From Paenibacillus antibioticophila (GTDB lineage: Bacteria > Bacillota > Bacilli > Paenibacillales > Paenibacillaceae), in assembly GCF_000455265.1 (NCBI RefSeq), contig NZ_HG005144.1, forward strand, positions 1 through 64,000: 64,000 nt of DNA, read 5' to 3'. Under the pieces are notes generated by a model, which was not told the origin of the DNA, ran no database searches, and saw only the letters and a program-made list of their open reading frames with translations. Positions 24,487-33,415 of this stretch are shown one piece after another (position 1 is the first letter of the stretch; each line of letters starts with the position of its first letter). The translations under genes and the position numbers were made by a program.

Positions 24487-25317
24487 TTACTTCGTGCGGC
24501 GGCGAACGATATATTTATCGGATGCTTTACCTTTTTTACGAGTCTTGTAACCAAGGGTCGGTTTGCCCCAAGGAGACAATGGAGATTTACGTCCGATCGG
24601 AGCGCGGCCTTCACCACCACCGTGAGGGTGATCGTTAGGGTTCATGACGACACCGCGAACTTCAGGACGTTGTCCGAGCCAACGGCTGCGTCCGGCTTTA
24701 CCAATCTTGATGAGCTCGTGGTCACCGTTGCCTACAGCACCGATAGTAGCGCGGCAAACTTTCAGAACCTTACGAACTTCGCCAGAGGAAAGGCGGATCG
24801 TTACATACTTCTCTTCTTTACCCAGCAATTGAGCTTCTGTGCCGGCAGCACGGACCAATTGTCCGCCTTTACCAGGCTTCAACTCAATGTTGTGGATTAC
24901 TGTACCTACAGGAATATTTTCAAGCGGCAATGCGTTACCGATTTTGATGTCGGAACCCACGCCAGACTCGATTACGTCGCCAACCTTCAGGCCTTTAGGA
25001 GCCAGGATGTAACGTTTTTCACCGTCTGCATAATGGATCAAAGCGATGTTGGAAGTCCGGTTCGGGTCATACTCGATTGTAGCAACGCGGCCTGGAATTC
25101 CATCTTTGTTCCGTTTGAAGTCGATGATGCGGTATTTACGCTTATGTCCGCCGCCATGGTGACGAACCGTAATTTTACCTTGGTTGTTGCGGCCAGCTGT
25201 TTTGCTCAGCGGAGCCAGCAAAGATTTCTCCGGTTGATCCGTGGTGATCTCTTCGAATGTCGATACGGACATACCGCGTCTCGCCGGAGATGTCGGTTTG
25301 AACTTTTTGATAGGCAC
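24487..25317 (-). CDS. rplB: 50S ribosomal protein L2
   Basis: The product has 276 residues. L2 is needed for subunit association and peptidyl-transferase activity. The C-terminal VVMNPNDHPHGGGEGR block contains the conserved histidine region. It follows rplW by 28 bases in the S10 operon. Confidence 0.98.
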   Translation of the reverse strand: MPIKKFKPTSPARRGMSVSTFEEITTDQPEKSLLAPLSKTAGRNNQGKITVRHHGGGHKRKYRIIDFKRNKDGIPGRVATIEYDPNRTSNIALIHYADGEKRYILAPKGLKVGDVIESGVGSDIKIGNALPLENIPVGTVIHNIELKPGKGGQLVRAAGTEAQLLGKEEKYVTIRLSSGEVRKVLKVCRATIGAVGNGDHELIKIGKAGRSRWLGQRPEVRGVVMNPNDHPHGGGEGRAPIGRKSPLSPWGKPTLGYKTRKKGKASDKYIVRRRTK

Positions 25318-25345
25318 TAGATTTCCCTCCTTACTTTAACGATTT

Positions 25346-25636
25346 TTATACCGATTCAAAGAACTCAAGCGGCTTGCTGCCTTCCGCCAAAGTAACGAAC
25401 GCTTTCTTCCATTCCGGAGTATATCCGAAGTGACGTCCGTAACGTTTAGGCTTGGCAGGTACACGCAAGGTATTTACATTGCTCACTTTTACATTAAAGA
25501 TCGCTTCTACAGCTTTCTTGATTTCGGTCTTGTTAGCTTTGATGTCTACTTCGAACACATATTTCAGTTCGTTCATGTAGTCAGCCGTACGTTCCGTAAT
25601 CACCGGACGCTTGATAATATCACGAGGATCTTTCAT
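25346..25636 (-). CDS. rplW: 50S ribosomal protein L23
   Basis: The product has 96 residues. L23 is the main docking site for trigger factor and SRP at the tunnel exit. DIIKRPVITERTADYM and KKAVEAIFNVKVSNVNTL are typical. Its start codon overlaps the rplD stop (TAATG). Confidence 0.98.
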   Translation of the reverse strand: MKDPRDIIKRPVITERTADYMNELKYVFEVDIKANKTEIKKAVEAIFNVKVSNVNTLRVPAKPKRYGRHFGYTPEWKKAFVTLAEGSKPLEFFESV

Positions 25637-26259
25637 TACGCGAGCACCTCCTCTACCTTCTGAACTGCTTCCTTCGTAATGATCAGCTTGTCGTGCGAGA
25701 GCACATCAAGAACATTAATGCCGTCAGCCGCTACGAATTTCACACCCGGAATGTTACGAGCGGAAAGCGCCACGTTATCATCATAAGAAGGAGCTACAAC
25801 GAGAGCTTTACGATCAACCTTCAGGTTGTTCAAAATCGCTGCGAATTCTTTCGTCTTAGGAGCGTTCAGAGCCAATGCATCCAATACGATGATGTCCTGA
25901 TCGATCACTTTTGCGGAAAGAGCCGATTTGATCGCCAAACGACGTACTTTCTTCGGCAATTTGTAGGAATAGCTGCGTGGAGTTGGTCCGAATACCACAC
26001 CACCGCCTACCCATTGTGGAGAGCGGATAGAGCCTTGACGAGCACGACCCGTACCTTTTTGCTTCCAAGGTTTACGACCGCCGCCACGAACTTCAGAGCG
26101 TCCTTTTACTTTATGGGTACCAAAACGCAGGGAAGCGCGCTGCATAACGACTGCTTCATGAAGAACATGAGTATTAGGTTCGATACCGAATACTGCGTCG
26201 TTCAGCTCAACTTCGCCAACTTGGCTACCACTAACATTAAATAGTGCTACTTTTGGCAT
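25636..26259 (-). CDS. rplD: 50S ribosomal protein L4
   Basis: The product has 207 residues. Its extended loop (RGGGRKPWKQKGTGRARQGSIRSPQWVGGG) lines the exit tunnel next to L22. In E. coli, L4 represses its own operon; no such leader is evident here. It is followed by rplW with overlapping stop and start. Confidence 0.98.
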   Translation of the reverse strand: MPKVALFNVSGSQVGEVELNDAVFGIEPNTHVLHEAVVMQRASLRFGTHKVKGRSEVRGGGRKPWKQKGTGRARQGSIRSPQWVGGGVVFGPTPRSYSYKLPKKVRRLAIKSALSAKVIDQDIIVLDALALNAPKTKEFAAILNNLKVDRKALVVAPSYDDNVALSARNIPGVKFVAADGINVLDVLSHDKLIITKEAVQKVEEVLA

Positions 26260-26285
26260 TTGTTGTTCCTCCTTTCTTTCGTCAA

Positions 26286-26909
26286 TTATTTCTTAATGGT
26301 TTGTTTTACTTTTACAAAGCTATTTTTAGGACCAGGGATCGAGCCTTTTACAAGCAGAACATTACGTTCTACATCGACCTTCACCACTTCAAGGCGTTGA
26401 ATCGTAACCGTTTCGCTGCCCATGTGTCCTGGAAGGTGCTTGCCCTTCGGAACGCGGTTCGCTTGAATCGAACCCATGGAGCCCGGTCTGCGATGATAAC
26501 GGGAGCCGTGCGACATAGGACCGCGGCTTTGTCCCCAACGCTTGATGTTACCTTGGAATCCTTTACCTTTGGAAATACCCGTTACGTCAACAAATTCGCC
26601 CTCTGCAAAAATATCGACCTTGACCTCTTGGCCAACCTCGAATCCTCCCAGATCAACACCGCGAATTTCGCGAACGTAGCGCTTAGGAGCAGCACCAGCC
26701 TTTTTAGCATGGCCTACTTCAGGTTTGTTAGCTCTCGCTTCCTTCTTATCGGAGTAGCCGAGCTGGATCGCTTCGTAGCCATCGTTCTCCAGGTCTTTCT
26801 TTTGAAGAACTACGTTGCCACTAGCTTCGATAACCGTTACAGGAACTACGTTCCCTTCCGGAGTAAATACTTGAGTCATTCCAAGCTTTTTCCCTAAGAT
26901 ACCTTTCAT
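26286..26909 (-). CDS. rplC: 50S ribosomal protein L3
   Basis: The product has 207 residues. L3 starts 50S assembly, and its central loop (GKGFQGNIKRWGQSRGPMSHGSRYHRRPGS) approaches the peptidyl-transferase centre. It follows rpsJ by 42 bases. Confidence 0.98.
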   Translation of the reverse strand: MKGILGKKLGMTQVFTPEGNVVPVTVIEASGNVVLQKKDLENDGYEAIQLGYSDKKEARANKPEVGHAKKAGAAPKRYVREIRGVDLGGFEVGQEVKVDIFAEGEFVDVTGISKGKGFQGNIKRWGQSRGPMSHGSRYHRRPGSMGSIQANRVPKGKHLPGHMGSETVTIQRLEVVKVDVERNVLLVKGSIPGPKNSFVKVKQTIKK

Positions 26910-26951
26910 GTTGACACCTCTTTTCCTTTCCTATTCCATTACATAATGGGA

Positions 26952-27260
26952 TTACAATTTGATTTCGATATCTACACCGGACGGCAGGTCCAAGCGCATC
27001 AAGGCATCCACAGTTTGTGGAGTCGGATTAACAATGTCGATCAGACGCTTATGAGTGCGTTGCTCGAATTGCTCCCGGGAATCCTTGTACTTGTGTACCG
27101 CGCGGAGAATAGTAATCACTTGCTTCTCGGTTGGCAGCGGAATCGGTCCGGAAACACCTGCACCCGAACGTTTTGCTGTTTCAACGATTTTCTCTGCGGA
27201 TTGATCAAGAATTCTGTGGTCGTAAGCTTTCAAACGAATACGAATTTTTTGCTTTGCCAT
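26952..27260 (-). CDS. rpsJ: 30S ribosomal protein S10
   Basis: The product has 102 residues. S10 serves in the 30S head and, as NusE, in antitermination complexes. IRIRLKAYDHRILDQSAEKIV and THKRLIDIVNPTPQTVDALM are typical. The ATG at 27260 (MAKQKIRI) has AAGGAGGGAC upstream. It is the first gene of the S10-spc-alpha cluster. Confidence 0.98.
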   Translation of the reverse strand: MAKQKIRIRLKAYDHRILDQSAEKIVETAKRSGAGVSGPIPLPTEKQVITILRAVHKYKDSREQFEQRTHKRLIDIVNPTPQTVDALMRLDLPSGVDIEIKL

Positions 27261-27397
27261 TTTAGTCCCTCCTTCTATCGCCCAATTTAGTATCGGACAT
27301 ACTCCGTGAAAATTTTCTGACCACTCTCCCATGGCAAAGGGGCCGGGTGTGTCAGTAACCTCTCACATCATCGCACAGTCACAGAACAACATTCATT

Positions 27398-27426
27398 ATT
27401 ATATAGAAAAGCCCGGCCCATAGCAA
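27398..27426 (-). promoter_or_regulatory. sigma-A promoter of the S10 operon
   Basis: TTGCTA (27421-27426), a 17-base spacer and consensus TATAAT (27398-27403) on the minus strand. The start near 27391 gives a leader of about 130 bases before rpsJ, in which I cannot name a regulatory fold. Confidence 0.8.
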
Positions 27427-27508
27427 GTGATTTTTTAAATTGTTTGCAGCAGGGATTTGCTGAGATAAATGCGTTCCCTGGAGATGATGTGACGACTACC
27501 TTCTATAT

Positions 27509-27557
27509 AATAAGGGCCATCTCAATAGATCCTGGATCTAGCGAGACGGCCTCTTTC
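27509..27557 (+). terminator. terminator-like hairpin in the repeat region
   Basis: GGCCATCTC...GAGACGGCC with an inner AGATCC/GGATCT pair is followed by a pyrimidine run TCTTTCT on the plus strand. A shortened relative (TCTAGCGAGACAGCCTTTTT) recurs at 28264-28283. No plus-strand gene precedes it, so it may be part of a repeat element rather than a working terminator. Confidence 0.45.
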
Positions 27558-28288
27558 TATACGAATGTGACAGCAATCGATATAAAGCAAACTAATGATG
27601 CTGCGTGCGAGGGTAACATGTGAATTCTTAGATTTAACTAAGTTCTACCAAGGGAGAAATCCGCTCACAAAGGCGACCGCTCCGCTTCTGCAGCAACCTT
27701 CACACTCATACCCTTATTACGCAGGTTATTGAACTCGGCTTTGCATGTGCCGGATGGCACTGCCCCCCTCTTTATGACGCTAATGCATTTACAAACAGAA
27801 TACGGACAATACCCTATCTCCATCGGATAGGTGCCTGTATTTACAACTAAACTTACATAGCAAGAACTATCCCAGGCAGATTCTGCAAAATCCGCCAAGT
27901 TATCAATCCCCCATCGCACCGTGCGCAAATCTCAGCGCGGGGTGTTTCGCAACATGATGTGGTCGTTCGACCACACGCAATACGTATCACACGCATGCAG
28001 TGAAAAAGCTTACCTTAAAATCAGTGGAAATGGTAGAAATACGGATATAGTGAAATTTTTGAGCTTAAAGTTGAGTAAACCATGGATTTTTCAAGTTACT
28101 GGAGATCTAAGGCAAGTTTTTTCACTACAGGTAGGTTCGAGCGCCGAACGGAGAATGTAAGGGAAGAAATTTCACTAAATTCGCGCCATTGCGACCGAAT
28201 CGTAAGAACATTACTCTACGCAGTTATGTTTATCTTTATCTTCAATAAGAAGGCAGATTGTTATCTAGCGAGACAGCCTTTTTACTAT

Positions 28289-28456
28289 TGAGAAATACTG
28301 CTGTAACGGAGTAGAGTAATGTGCTGAAGAAGCGTCAGCGTTCGCCTTTGTGAGCGGATTGCTGCCTCTTAGCGATCTTATTCAATCAAAGCAATCCGAT
28401 GACAACAGCGATCGTAAGAGCATTACTCTACGCAGCCCCCCCTAACAGTATCTCTT
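28289..28456. repeat. inverted-repeat element with the dispersed GCTGAAGAAGCG core
   Basis: Inner arms GTAGAGTAATG (28311-28321) and CATTACTCTAC (28421-28431) are perfect. Outer arms GAGAAATACTG / CAGTATCTC match less well. The internal core at 28323-28360 matches the cores at 11718-11757 and 27657-27696 (both in reverse). It lies just beyond the hemAT stop. Confidence 0.65.
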
Positions 28457-28482
28457 CTATATAAAACTGCTGTCTCAACAGA

Positions 28483-29823
28483 TCATAACTGGCTCGATAT
28501 CCGGTTAAGCCGCTCAGCCGATTCAGCTACCGTTGCCGTTGAAATTCCGATTCCTTCTATTGTATAGATCAAATCCTGTATTTGAGCCTCTAGCATACTT
28601 ACCTCATGGACACTGTTCTGAGTGGAAGCCAGGATATGCCTGAACATCTCGCCGCTTTCGCCTGAATGACTCATTCCCTGATCTGCCAGATGCCGCACCT
28701 CTTCTATTTCATCCACTACTTGTCCCGTCATATCCACGGACTGACGAATAAGGGCTGCAATCTGTACAACCGTCAGCTTCGCTTCTTCGGAGAGCTTATT
28801 GACCTCTTTAGCCACAACAGCAAACCCTCTGCCTTGTTCACCTGCTCTTGCCGCTTCAATAGAAGCGTTTAATGACAGCAGCTTGATCTGACTGGCGATC
28901 TCTTCTACAGCGAGAACAACATTCCGAATCTTGCCGGACGACAGATTCAGCTCCTTAACGGCTGCTTCCATAGCTTCCATCCTGAAATGAATTTCCTGAA
29001 TATGCTCTTGCAATCGGGACAAAATTTGTCCGCCTTGCTCGGCTTGCTCCTGAGCAAGCTGAGAGGCTTCCGAGGATTTCCGGATCGCTTGATTCACTTC
29101 ATTCCCGCTTGAGACGAGCTCTTCCACTGCAGCATTCGTGGAAAGACTTAAATCCTCCAGCTCCTCACTGAAGGTGCTGATTTTATTTTTAAGCTCGCTT
29201 TTCACTAGCTCGTATTGCTGCTCTTTTTCCTTGATATTTTCTCTTTCATAGGCTTCTAGCACAAGTTGCTGCTCCACGCTGAATAGCTTGGAGATGGTTT
29301 TGATCATGTCCAGCAGCTGCGCCTCATCCTTCACCTCATTATGCAGCATTTGCAGAAATGCATTTTGCAAGTTCTGAAATGCAGATAGATACCACTTGGG
29401 CTCCAGCCCGATACGCTTATGCACCTTTGCAATCTGCAGCCGCTTTTCCACAAATTCATCATCTATGTCGGAGGAGAACATCTCCAGCAGATGCCGCTTC
29501 AAAGTGAGCTTAAGCCGCTCAATCGTACTATGACTGCGGATCATTTCCTCCAATTTGGATACCTCGAGGATAGATTGATAGAACACATCTACAATCCCGT
29601 CAATGCGTCGTTCCACCAAGGGCTGCATCAATCGCAGAATTAGAACGTCCTTTTCCCCGAAATGAATCATTCTTAATTGCTCCCCAATTTCAGACTGACT
29701 GTCGGGCATTATAAGAGTATTATTATGCACAAGAGAATTTGGACTATCTGAAATCGCTGGCTGTGAATCCGCAGACTTACTTTCAGAAGATGATGAGTGC
29801 AGCATTGAAAACGGCCATTTCAT
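28483..29823 (-). CDS. hemAT: heme-based globin-coupled aerotaxis transducer HemAT
   Basis: The product has 446 residues: a Ser-rich N-terminus (1-45), a globin sensor domain (about 46-200) with proximal histidine 135 in IAKVHKRIGLEPKWYLSAFQ, then a coiled-coil methyl-accepting signalling domain with the hairpin tip EAARAGEQGRGFAVVAKEV. There is no membrane segment, as in B. subtilis HemAT (432), a soluble oxygen sensor that signals through CheA. The ATG at 29823 has GAGAAGG 9 bases upstream, and a TTG three codons earlier is too close to that site. It is alone on its transcript, between str and S10 clusters. Confidence 0.93.
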   Translation of the reverse strand: MKWPFSMLHSSSSESKSADSQPAISDSPNSLVHNNTLIMPDSQSEIGEQLRMIHFGEKDVLILRLMQPLVERRIDGIVDVFYQSILEVSKLEEMIRSHSTIERLKLTLKRHLLEMFSSDIDDEFVEKRLQIAKVHKRIGLEPKWYLSAFQNLQNAFLQMLHNEVKDEAQLLDMIKTISKLFSVEQQLVLEAYERENIKEKEQQYELVKSELKNKISTFSEELEDLSLSTNAAVEELVSSGNEVNQAIRKSSEASQLAQEQAEQGGQILSRLQEHIQEIHFRMEAMEAAVKELNLSSGKIRNVVLAVEEIASQIKLLSLNASIEAARAGEQGRGFAVVAKEVNKLSEEAKLTVVQIAALIRQSVDMTGQVVDEIEEVRHLADQGMSHSGESGEMFRHILASTQNSVHEVSMLEAQIQDLIYTIEGIGISTATVAESAERLNRISSQL

Positions 29824-29836
29824 TGCGATCAACCTT

Positions 29837-29874
29837 CTCTCGAATAGTTAAATTTTTAAATACTCTTTCGAGAG
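29837..29874 (-). promoter_or_regulatory. inverted repeat in the hemAT 5' untranslated region
   Basis: CTCTCGAA (29837-29844) and TTCGAGAG (29867-29874) are perfect complements 22 bases apart. The 3' arm in the RNA includes the GAGA of the ribosome-binding region, so the hairpin could limit translation, or the repeat could be a protein-binding site. Confidence 0.5.
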
Positions 29875-29875
29875 G

Positions 29876-29904
29876 ATTATACAAATGAAAATTACCATTG
29901 TAAA
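29876..29904 (-). promoter_or_regulatory. sigma-A promoter of hemAT
   Basis: TTTACA (29899-29904), a 17-base spacer and TATAAT (29876-29881) on the minus strand. No sigma-D (GCCGATAT-type) motility promoter is evident. Confidence 0.75.
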
Positions 29905-29953
29905 GAAATTTTCAGCATGATTCGACATTATTCCGCAATACTCTCCGCGGCGC

Positions 29954-29984
29954 AAAAAAGCCCGCTCGAATGAGCGGGCTTTTT
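29954..29984 (-). terminator. terminator of the str operon (after tuf)
   Basis: AAGCCCGCTC pairs with GAGCGGGCTT with a four-base loop, followed by T on the minus strand. It lies 14 bases after the tuf stop. Confidence 0.95.
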
Positions 29985-29998
29985 GAATAAGACAAGTC

Positions 29999-31189
29999 TT
30001 ATTTGCTGATGGTAACAACGGCGCCAGATCCAACTGTACGTCCGCCTTCACGAATGGAGAAGCGAGTTCCTTCTTCGATCGCGATTGGGCTGATCAGTTG
30101 TACTGTAACCTCGATGTTGTCGCCAGGCATAACCATTTCAGTACCTTCAGGCAGGTTGATAACACCTGTTACGTCAGTTGTACGGAAATAGAATTGTGGA
30201 CGGTAGCCAGTGAAGAAAGGCTTATGACGTCCGCCTTCTTCTTTAGTCAATACGTATACTTGAGCGGAGAACTCAGTATGCGGATTAACGGAAGCCGGCT
30301 TAGCCAATACTTGACCGCGTTCGATTTGGTTACGGTCTACACCGCGGAGCAATGCGCCGATGTTGTCGCCCGCTTGAGCGGAATCGAGCAATTTACGGAA
30401 CATTTCAACGCCTGTAACGACGGATTTCTTAGTTTCTTCCTTGATACCAACGATTTCGATTTCATCGCCGACTTTAACAGTACCGCGTTCTACACGACCC
30501 GTAGCAACTGTACCACGGCCAGTGATGGAGAACACGTCTTCGACAGGCATCAGGAACGGTTTGTCCACTGGACGCTCTGGAAGAGGGATGTACTCGTCGA
30601 TGATTTCGAACATTTCAACGATTTTCTTAGCCCAATCGCCATCAGGGTTTTGAAGAGCTTCACGAGCGGAACCTTGGATGATTGGAGTATCATCACCAGG
30701 GAATTCATATTCGTTAAGCAGGTCGCGAACTTCCATTTCAACGAGTTCGATCAGTTCAGCGTCTTCAACCATGTCGCATTTGTTCAAGAATACAACGATG
30801 TAAGGAACGCCTACGTTACGGGACAACAGGATGTGCTCGCGAGTTTGCGGCATTGGGCCGTCAGCTGCGGATACAACCAGGATTGCTCCGTCCATTTGAG
30901 CAGCGCCGGTGATCATGTTTTTAACATAGTCGGCGTGCCCTGGGCAGTCAACGTGTGCATAGTGGCGGTTAGCGGATTCGTATTCTACGTGGGAAGTAGA
31001 AATTGTGATACCGCGTTCGCGCTCTTCTGGAGCTTTGTCGATTTGGTCGAATGCGATAGCAGCACCGCCGTAAGTTTTAGACAATACAGTCGTAATGGCT
31101 GCAGTCAGAGTAGTTTTACCATGGTCAACGTGACCGATTGTACCGATGTTAACATGCGGTTTTGTACGTTCGTATTTAGCCTTTGCCAT
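29999..31189 (-). CDS. tuf: elongation factor Tu
   Basis: The product has 396 residues. It is the GTPase that delivers aminoacyl-tRNA to the ribosome. GHVDHGKTTL, DCPGHADY and NKCDMVED give the G1, G3 and G4 motifs, and domains 2 and 3 follow. The ATG at 31189 (MAKAKYERTK) has GGAGGAAATG upstream. Last gene of the str operon, about 100 bases after fusA. Confidence 0.98.
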   Translation of the reverse strand: MAKAKYERTKPHVNIGTIGHVDHGKTTLTAAITTVLSKTYGGAAIAFDQIDKAPEERERGITISTSHVEYESANRHYAHVDCPGHADYVKNMITGAAQMDGAILVVSAADGPMPQTREHILLSRNVGVPYIVVFLNKCDMVEDAELIELVEMEVRDLLNEYEFPGDDTPIIQGSAREALQNPDGDWAKKIVEMFEIIDEYIPLPERPVDKPFLMPVEDVFSITGRGTVATGRVERGTVKVGDEIEIVGIKEETKKSVVTGVEMFRKLLDSAQAGDNIGALLRGVDRNQIERGQVLAKPASVNPHTEFSAQVYVLTKEEGGRHKPFFTGYRPQFYFRTTDVTGVINLPEGTEMVMPGDNIEVTVQLISPIAIEEGTRFSIREGGRTVGSGAVVTISK

Positions 31190-31289
31190 TTTAAACATTT
31201 CCTCCTTAAAATATGGATTGTTATGTTGGACTAACCAGGGAGCCGGAGCTCTTTAAGAAGATCAAGCCCCCGGTCAGCAGATACTAATA

Positions 31290-33368
31290 TTATTCTCCGC
31301 CTTTGTGCTTAGACACAATTTCCTCGGCGATGGTTCTAGGAACTTCTTCATAGTGAGACAGCTCCATCGAGAACACGCCGCGTCCTTGTGTACCGGAGCG
31401 CAGAGTCGTCGAGTAACCGAACATTTCGGAGAGAGGCACCTTCGCACGGATAATTTGAGCGCCACCACGGGAATCCATACCTTCGATCCGTCCGCGGCGG
31501 GAGTTCAGCATACCCATAACGTCACCCATGTACTCCTCAGGAACCGTTACTTCAACCTTCATGATTGGCTCAAGCAATACAGCTTGGCACTTTTCCTTAG
31601 CAGCTTTAAGCGCCATGGAACCGGCGATCTTAAACGCCATTTCACTGGAGTCAACGTCATGGTAGGAACCATCAACGATGGTTGCCTTAACGTCTACCAA
31701 TGGGAAGCCTGCAAGGACACCGTTCTTCATGGCTTCTTCGATACCTTGTTGCGCAGGAGCGATATATTCTCTCGGTACGGAACCGCCGACAATCTTACTT
31801 TCGAACTGGTTACCGCTTCCTGGCTCCAATGGTTCAAATTCAACCCATACGTGACCGTATTGACCACGACCACCGGATTGACGCACGAATTTACCTTCGA
31901 CGCGAGCAGGAGCCTTGAACGTTTCACGATAAGCAACCTGAGGTTTACCTACGTTTGTCTCAACCTTGAATTCGCGGCGCATACGGTCGATGATGATATC
32001 CAGGTGAAGCTCACCCATACCTGCAAGGATCGTTTGGCCAGTTTCTTCATCAGTATGAGCACGAAGCGTAGGATCTTCTTCAGTCAGCTTGCCGAGGGCA
32101 ACGCCCATTTTATCCTGGTCAGCTTTTGTCTTAGGTTCAACGGCGATTTCGATAACCGGATCAGGGAAGTTCATGGATTCGAGAATAACCGGAGCCTTCT
32201 CATCACACAGTGTATCACCTGTTCCCGTATCTTTCAAACCTACAGCTGCTGCGATATCACCCGAATAAACTTCGGTGATTTCTTTACGGCTGTTGGCGTG
32301 CATTTGCAGAATACGTCCGATCCGCTCACGCTTGCCTTTTGTTGCATTCAGCACATACGAACCGGATTGCAGAATACCGGAGTACACGCGGAAGAACGTC
32401 AGCTTACCCACGTAAGGGTCAGTCATAATCTTAAATGCCAACGCGGAGAATGGCTCTTCGTCAGAGGAGTGACGCTCTACTTCGGAACCGTCTTCCAGAT
32501 GACCCTTGATGCTTGGGATGTCGATCGGAGCCGGCAGATAATCTACAACAGCGTCCAATACTAGCTGAATCCCTTTATTACGGTAAGAAGAACCGCAGAC
32601 TACAGGGAAGATCTTAACATCTACTACACCTTTACGAAGAGCTGCTTTCAGTTCTCCAACAGTGATTTCTTCACCTTCAAGGTATTTCATTGTTAATTCT
32701 TCGTCAAGCTCTGCAACCTTTTCTACCAACTCCGCACGAAGTTCTTCAACCTTCGCTTGGTAATCGGCAGGAATTTCGGTTTCTTCGATGTTTTGACCCA
32801 GGTCGTCTTTGTACATATACGCTTTTTGCTCAACAATGTCGATAATACCGACAAAGTCGCTTTCTGCACCGATCGGCAGTTGGATTGCAACTGCGTTCGC
32901 TTGCAGACGCTCGCGCATATCATTGACAACGTTCAGGTAGTCCGCACCGATGATATCCATTTTATTAACATAAGCGATCCGAGGAACGCTATACTTGTCA
33001 GCCTGTCTCCAAACAGTTTCTGACTGAGGCTCAACGCCTTCTTTCGCACTGAAAACGCCTACTGCCCCGTCCAATACACGTAGGGAACGTTCAACTTCAA
33101 CAGTGAAGTCAACGTGCCCCGGGGTATCGATGATATTTACGCGGTGACCCTTCCAGGAAGCGGTAGTAGCAGCGGATGTAATCGTAATCCCGCGCTCCTG
33201 CTCTTGCTCCATCCAGTCCATTGTTGCAGCACCCTCGTGAACTTCCCCGATTTTGTGCGTAATGCCTGTATAGAACAAAATACGTTCCGTTGTAGTTGTC
33301 TTACCGGCGTCAATATGCGCCATGATCCCGATGTTACGTGTATTTTTCAAGGAGAACTCTCTTGCCAT
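31290..33368 (-). CDS. fusA: elongation factor G
   Basis: The product has 692 residues. It is the translocase GTPase of elongation. AHIDAGKTTTTERIL (G1), DTPGHVDF (G3) and NKMD (G4) are present, with domains II-V behind them (domain IV begins near VAYRETFKAPA). The ATG at 33368 (MAREFSLKNTRN) has GAAGGGAG upstream. It follows rpsG. Confidence 0.98.
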   Translation of the reverse strand: MAREFSLKNTRNIGIMAHIDAGKTTTTERILFYTGITHKIGEVHEGAATMDWMEQEQERGITITSAATTASWKGHRVNIIDTPGHVDFTVEVERSLRVLDGAVGVFSAKEGVEPQSETVWRQADKYSVPRIAYVNKMDIIGADYLNVVNDMRERLQANAVAIQLPIGAESDFVGIIDIVEQKAYMYKDDLGQNIEETEIPADYQAKVEELRAELVEKVAELDEELTMKYLEGEEITVGELKAALRKGVVDVKIFPVVCGSSYRNKGIQLVLDAVVDYLPAPIDIPSIKGHLEDGSEVERHSSDEEPFSALAFKIMTDPYVGKLTFFRVYSGILQSGSYVLNATKGKRERIGRILQMHANSRKEITEVYSGDIAAAVGLKDTGTGDTLCDEKAPVILESMNFPDPVIEIAVEPKTKADQDKMGVALGKLTEEDPTLRAHTDEETGQTILAGMGELHLDIIIDRMRREFKVETNVGKPQVAYRETFKAPARVEGKFVRQSGGRGQYGHVWVEFEPLEPGSGNQFESKIVGGSVPREYIAPAQQGIEEAMKNGVLAGFPLVDVKATIVDGSYHDVDSSEMAFKIAGSMALKAAKEKCQAVLLEPIMKVEVTVPEEYMGDVMGMLNSRRGRIEGMDSRGGAQIIRAKVPLSEMFGYSTTLRSGTQGRGVFSMELSHYEEVPRTIAEEIVSKHKGGE

Positions 33369-33415
33369 GGATTTGTCTCCCTTCAAAATATAAATTTAGA
33401 ATGTAAAACCGAATC

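Larger units (their letters stand above)
27483..28482. repeat. gene-poor, repeat-rich interval between rpsJ and hemAT
   Basis: No convincing gene is seen in about 1 kb. The interval holds two terminator-like hairpins, one copy of a dispersed core (27657-27696), a perfect GTGGTCG-TT-CGACCAC palindrome (27959-27974), degenerate minus-strand copies of the 51-bp unit (about 28037-28190), a half copy (28197-28217) and a full copy (28289-28456) of an inverted-repeat element. The short frames here overlap repeats and lack ribosome-binding sites. Confidence 0.6.

Noticed and set aside
27665..27928. Minus-strand frame of 87 codons in the repeat-rich gap
   Set aside because: Its C-terminal part reads through the dispersed repeat core; no ribosome-binding site and no family resemblance.
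30098..31234. Plus-strand frame of 378 codons opposite tuf
   Set aside because: Antisense of tuf, whose biased codon use leaves the other strand open.
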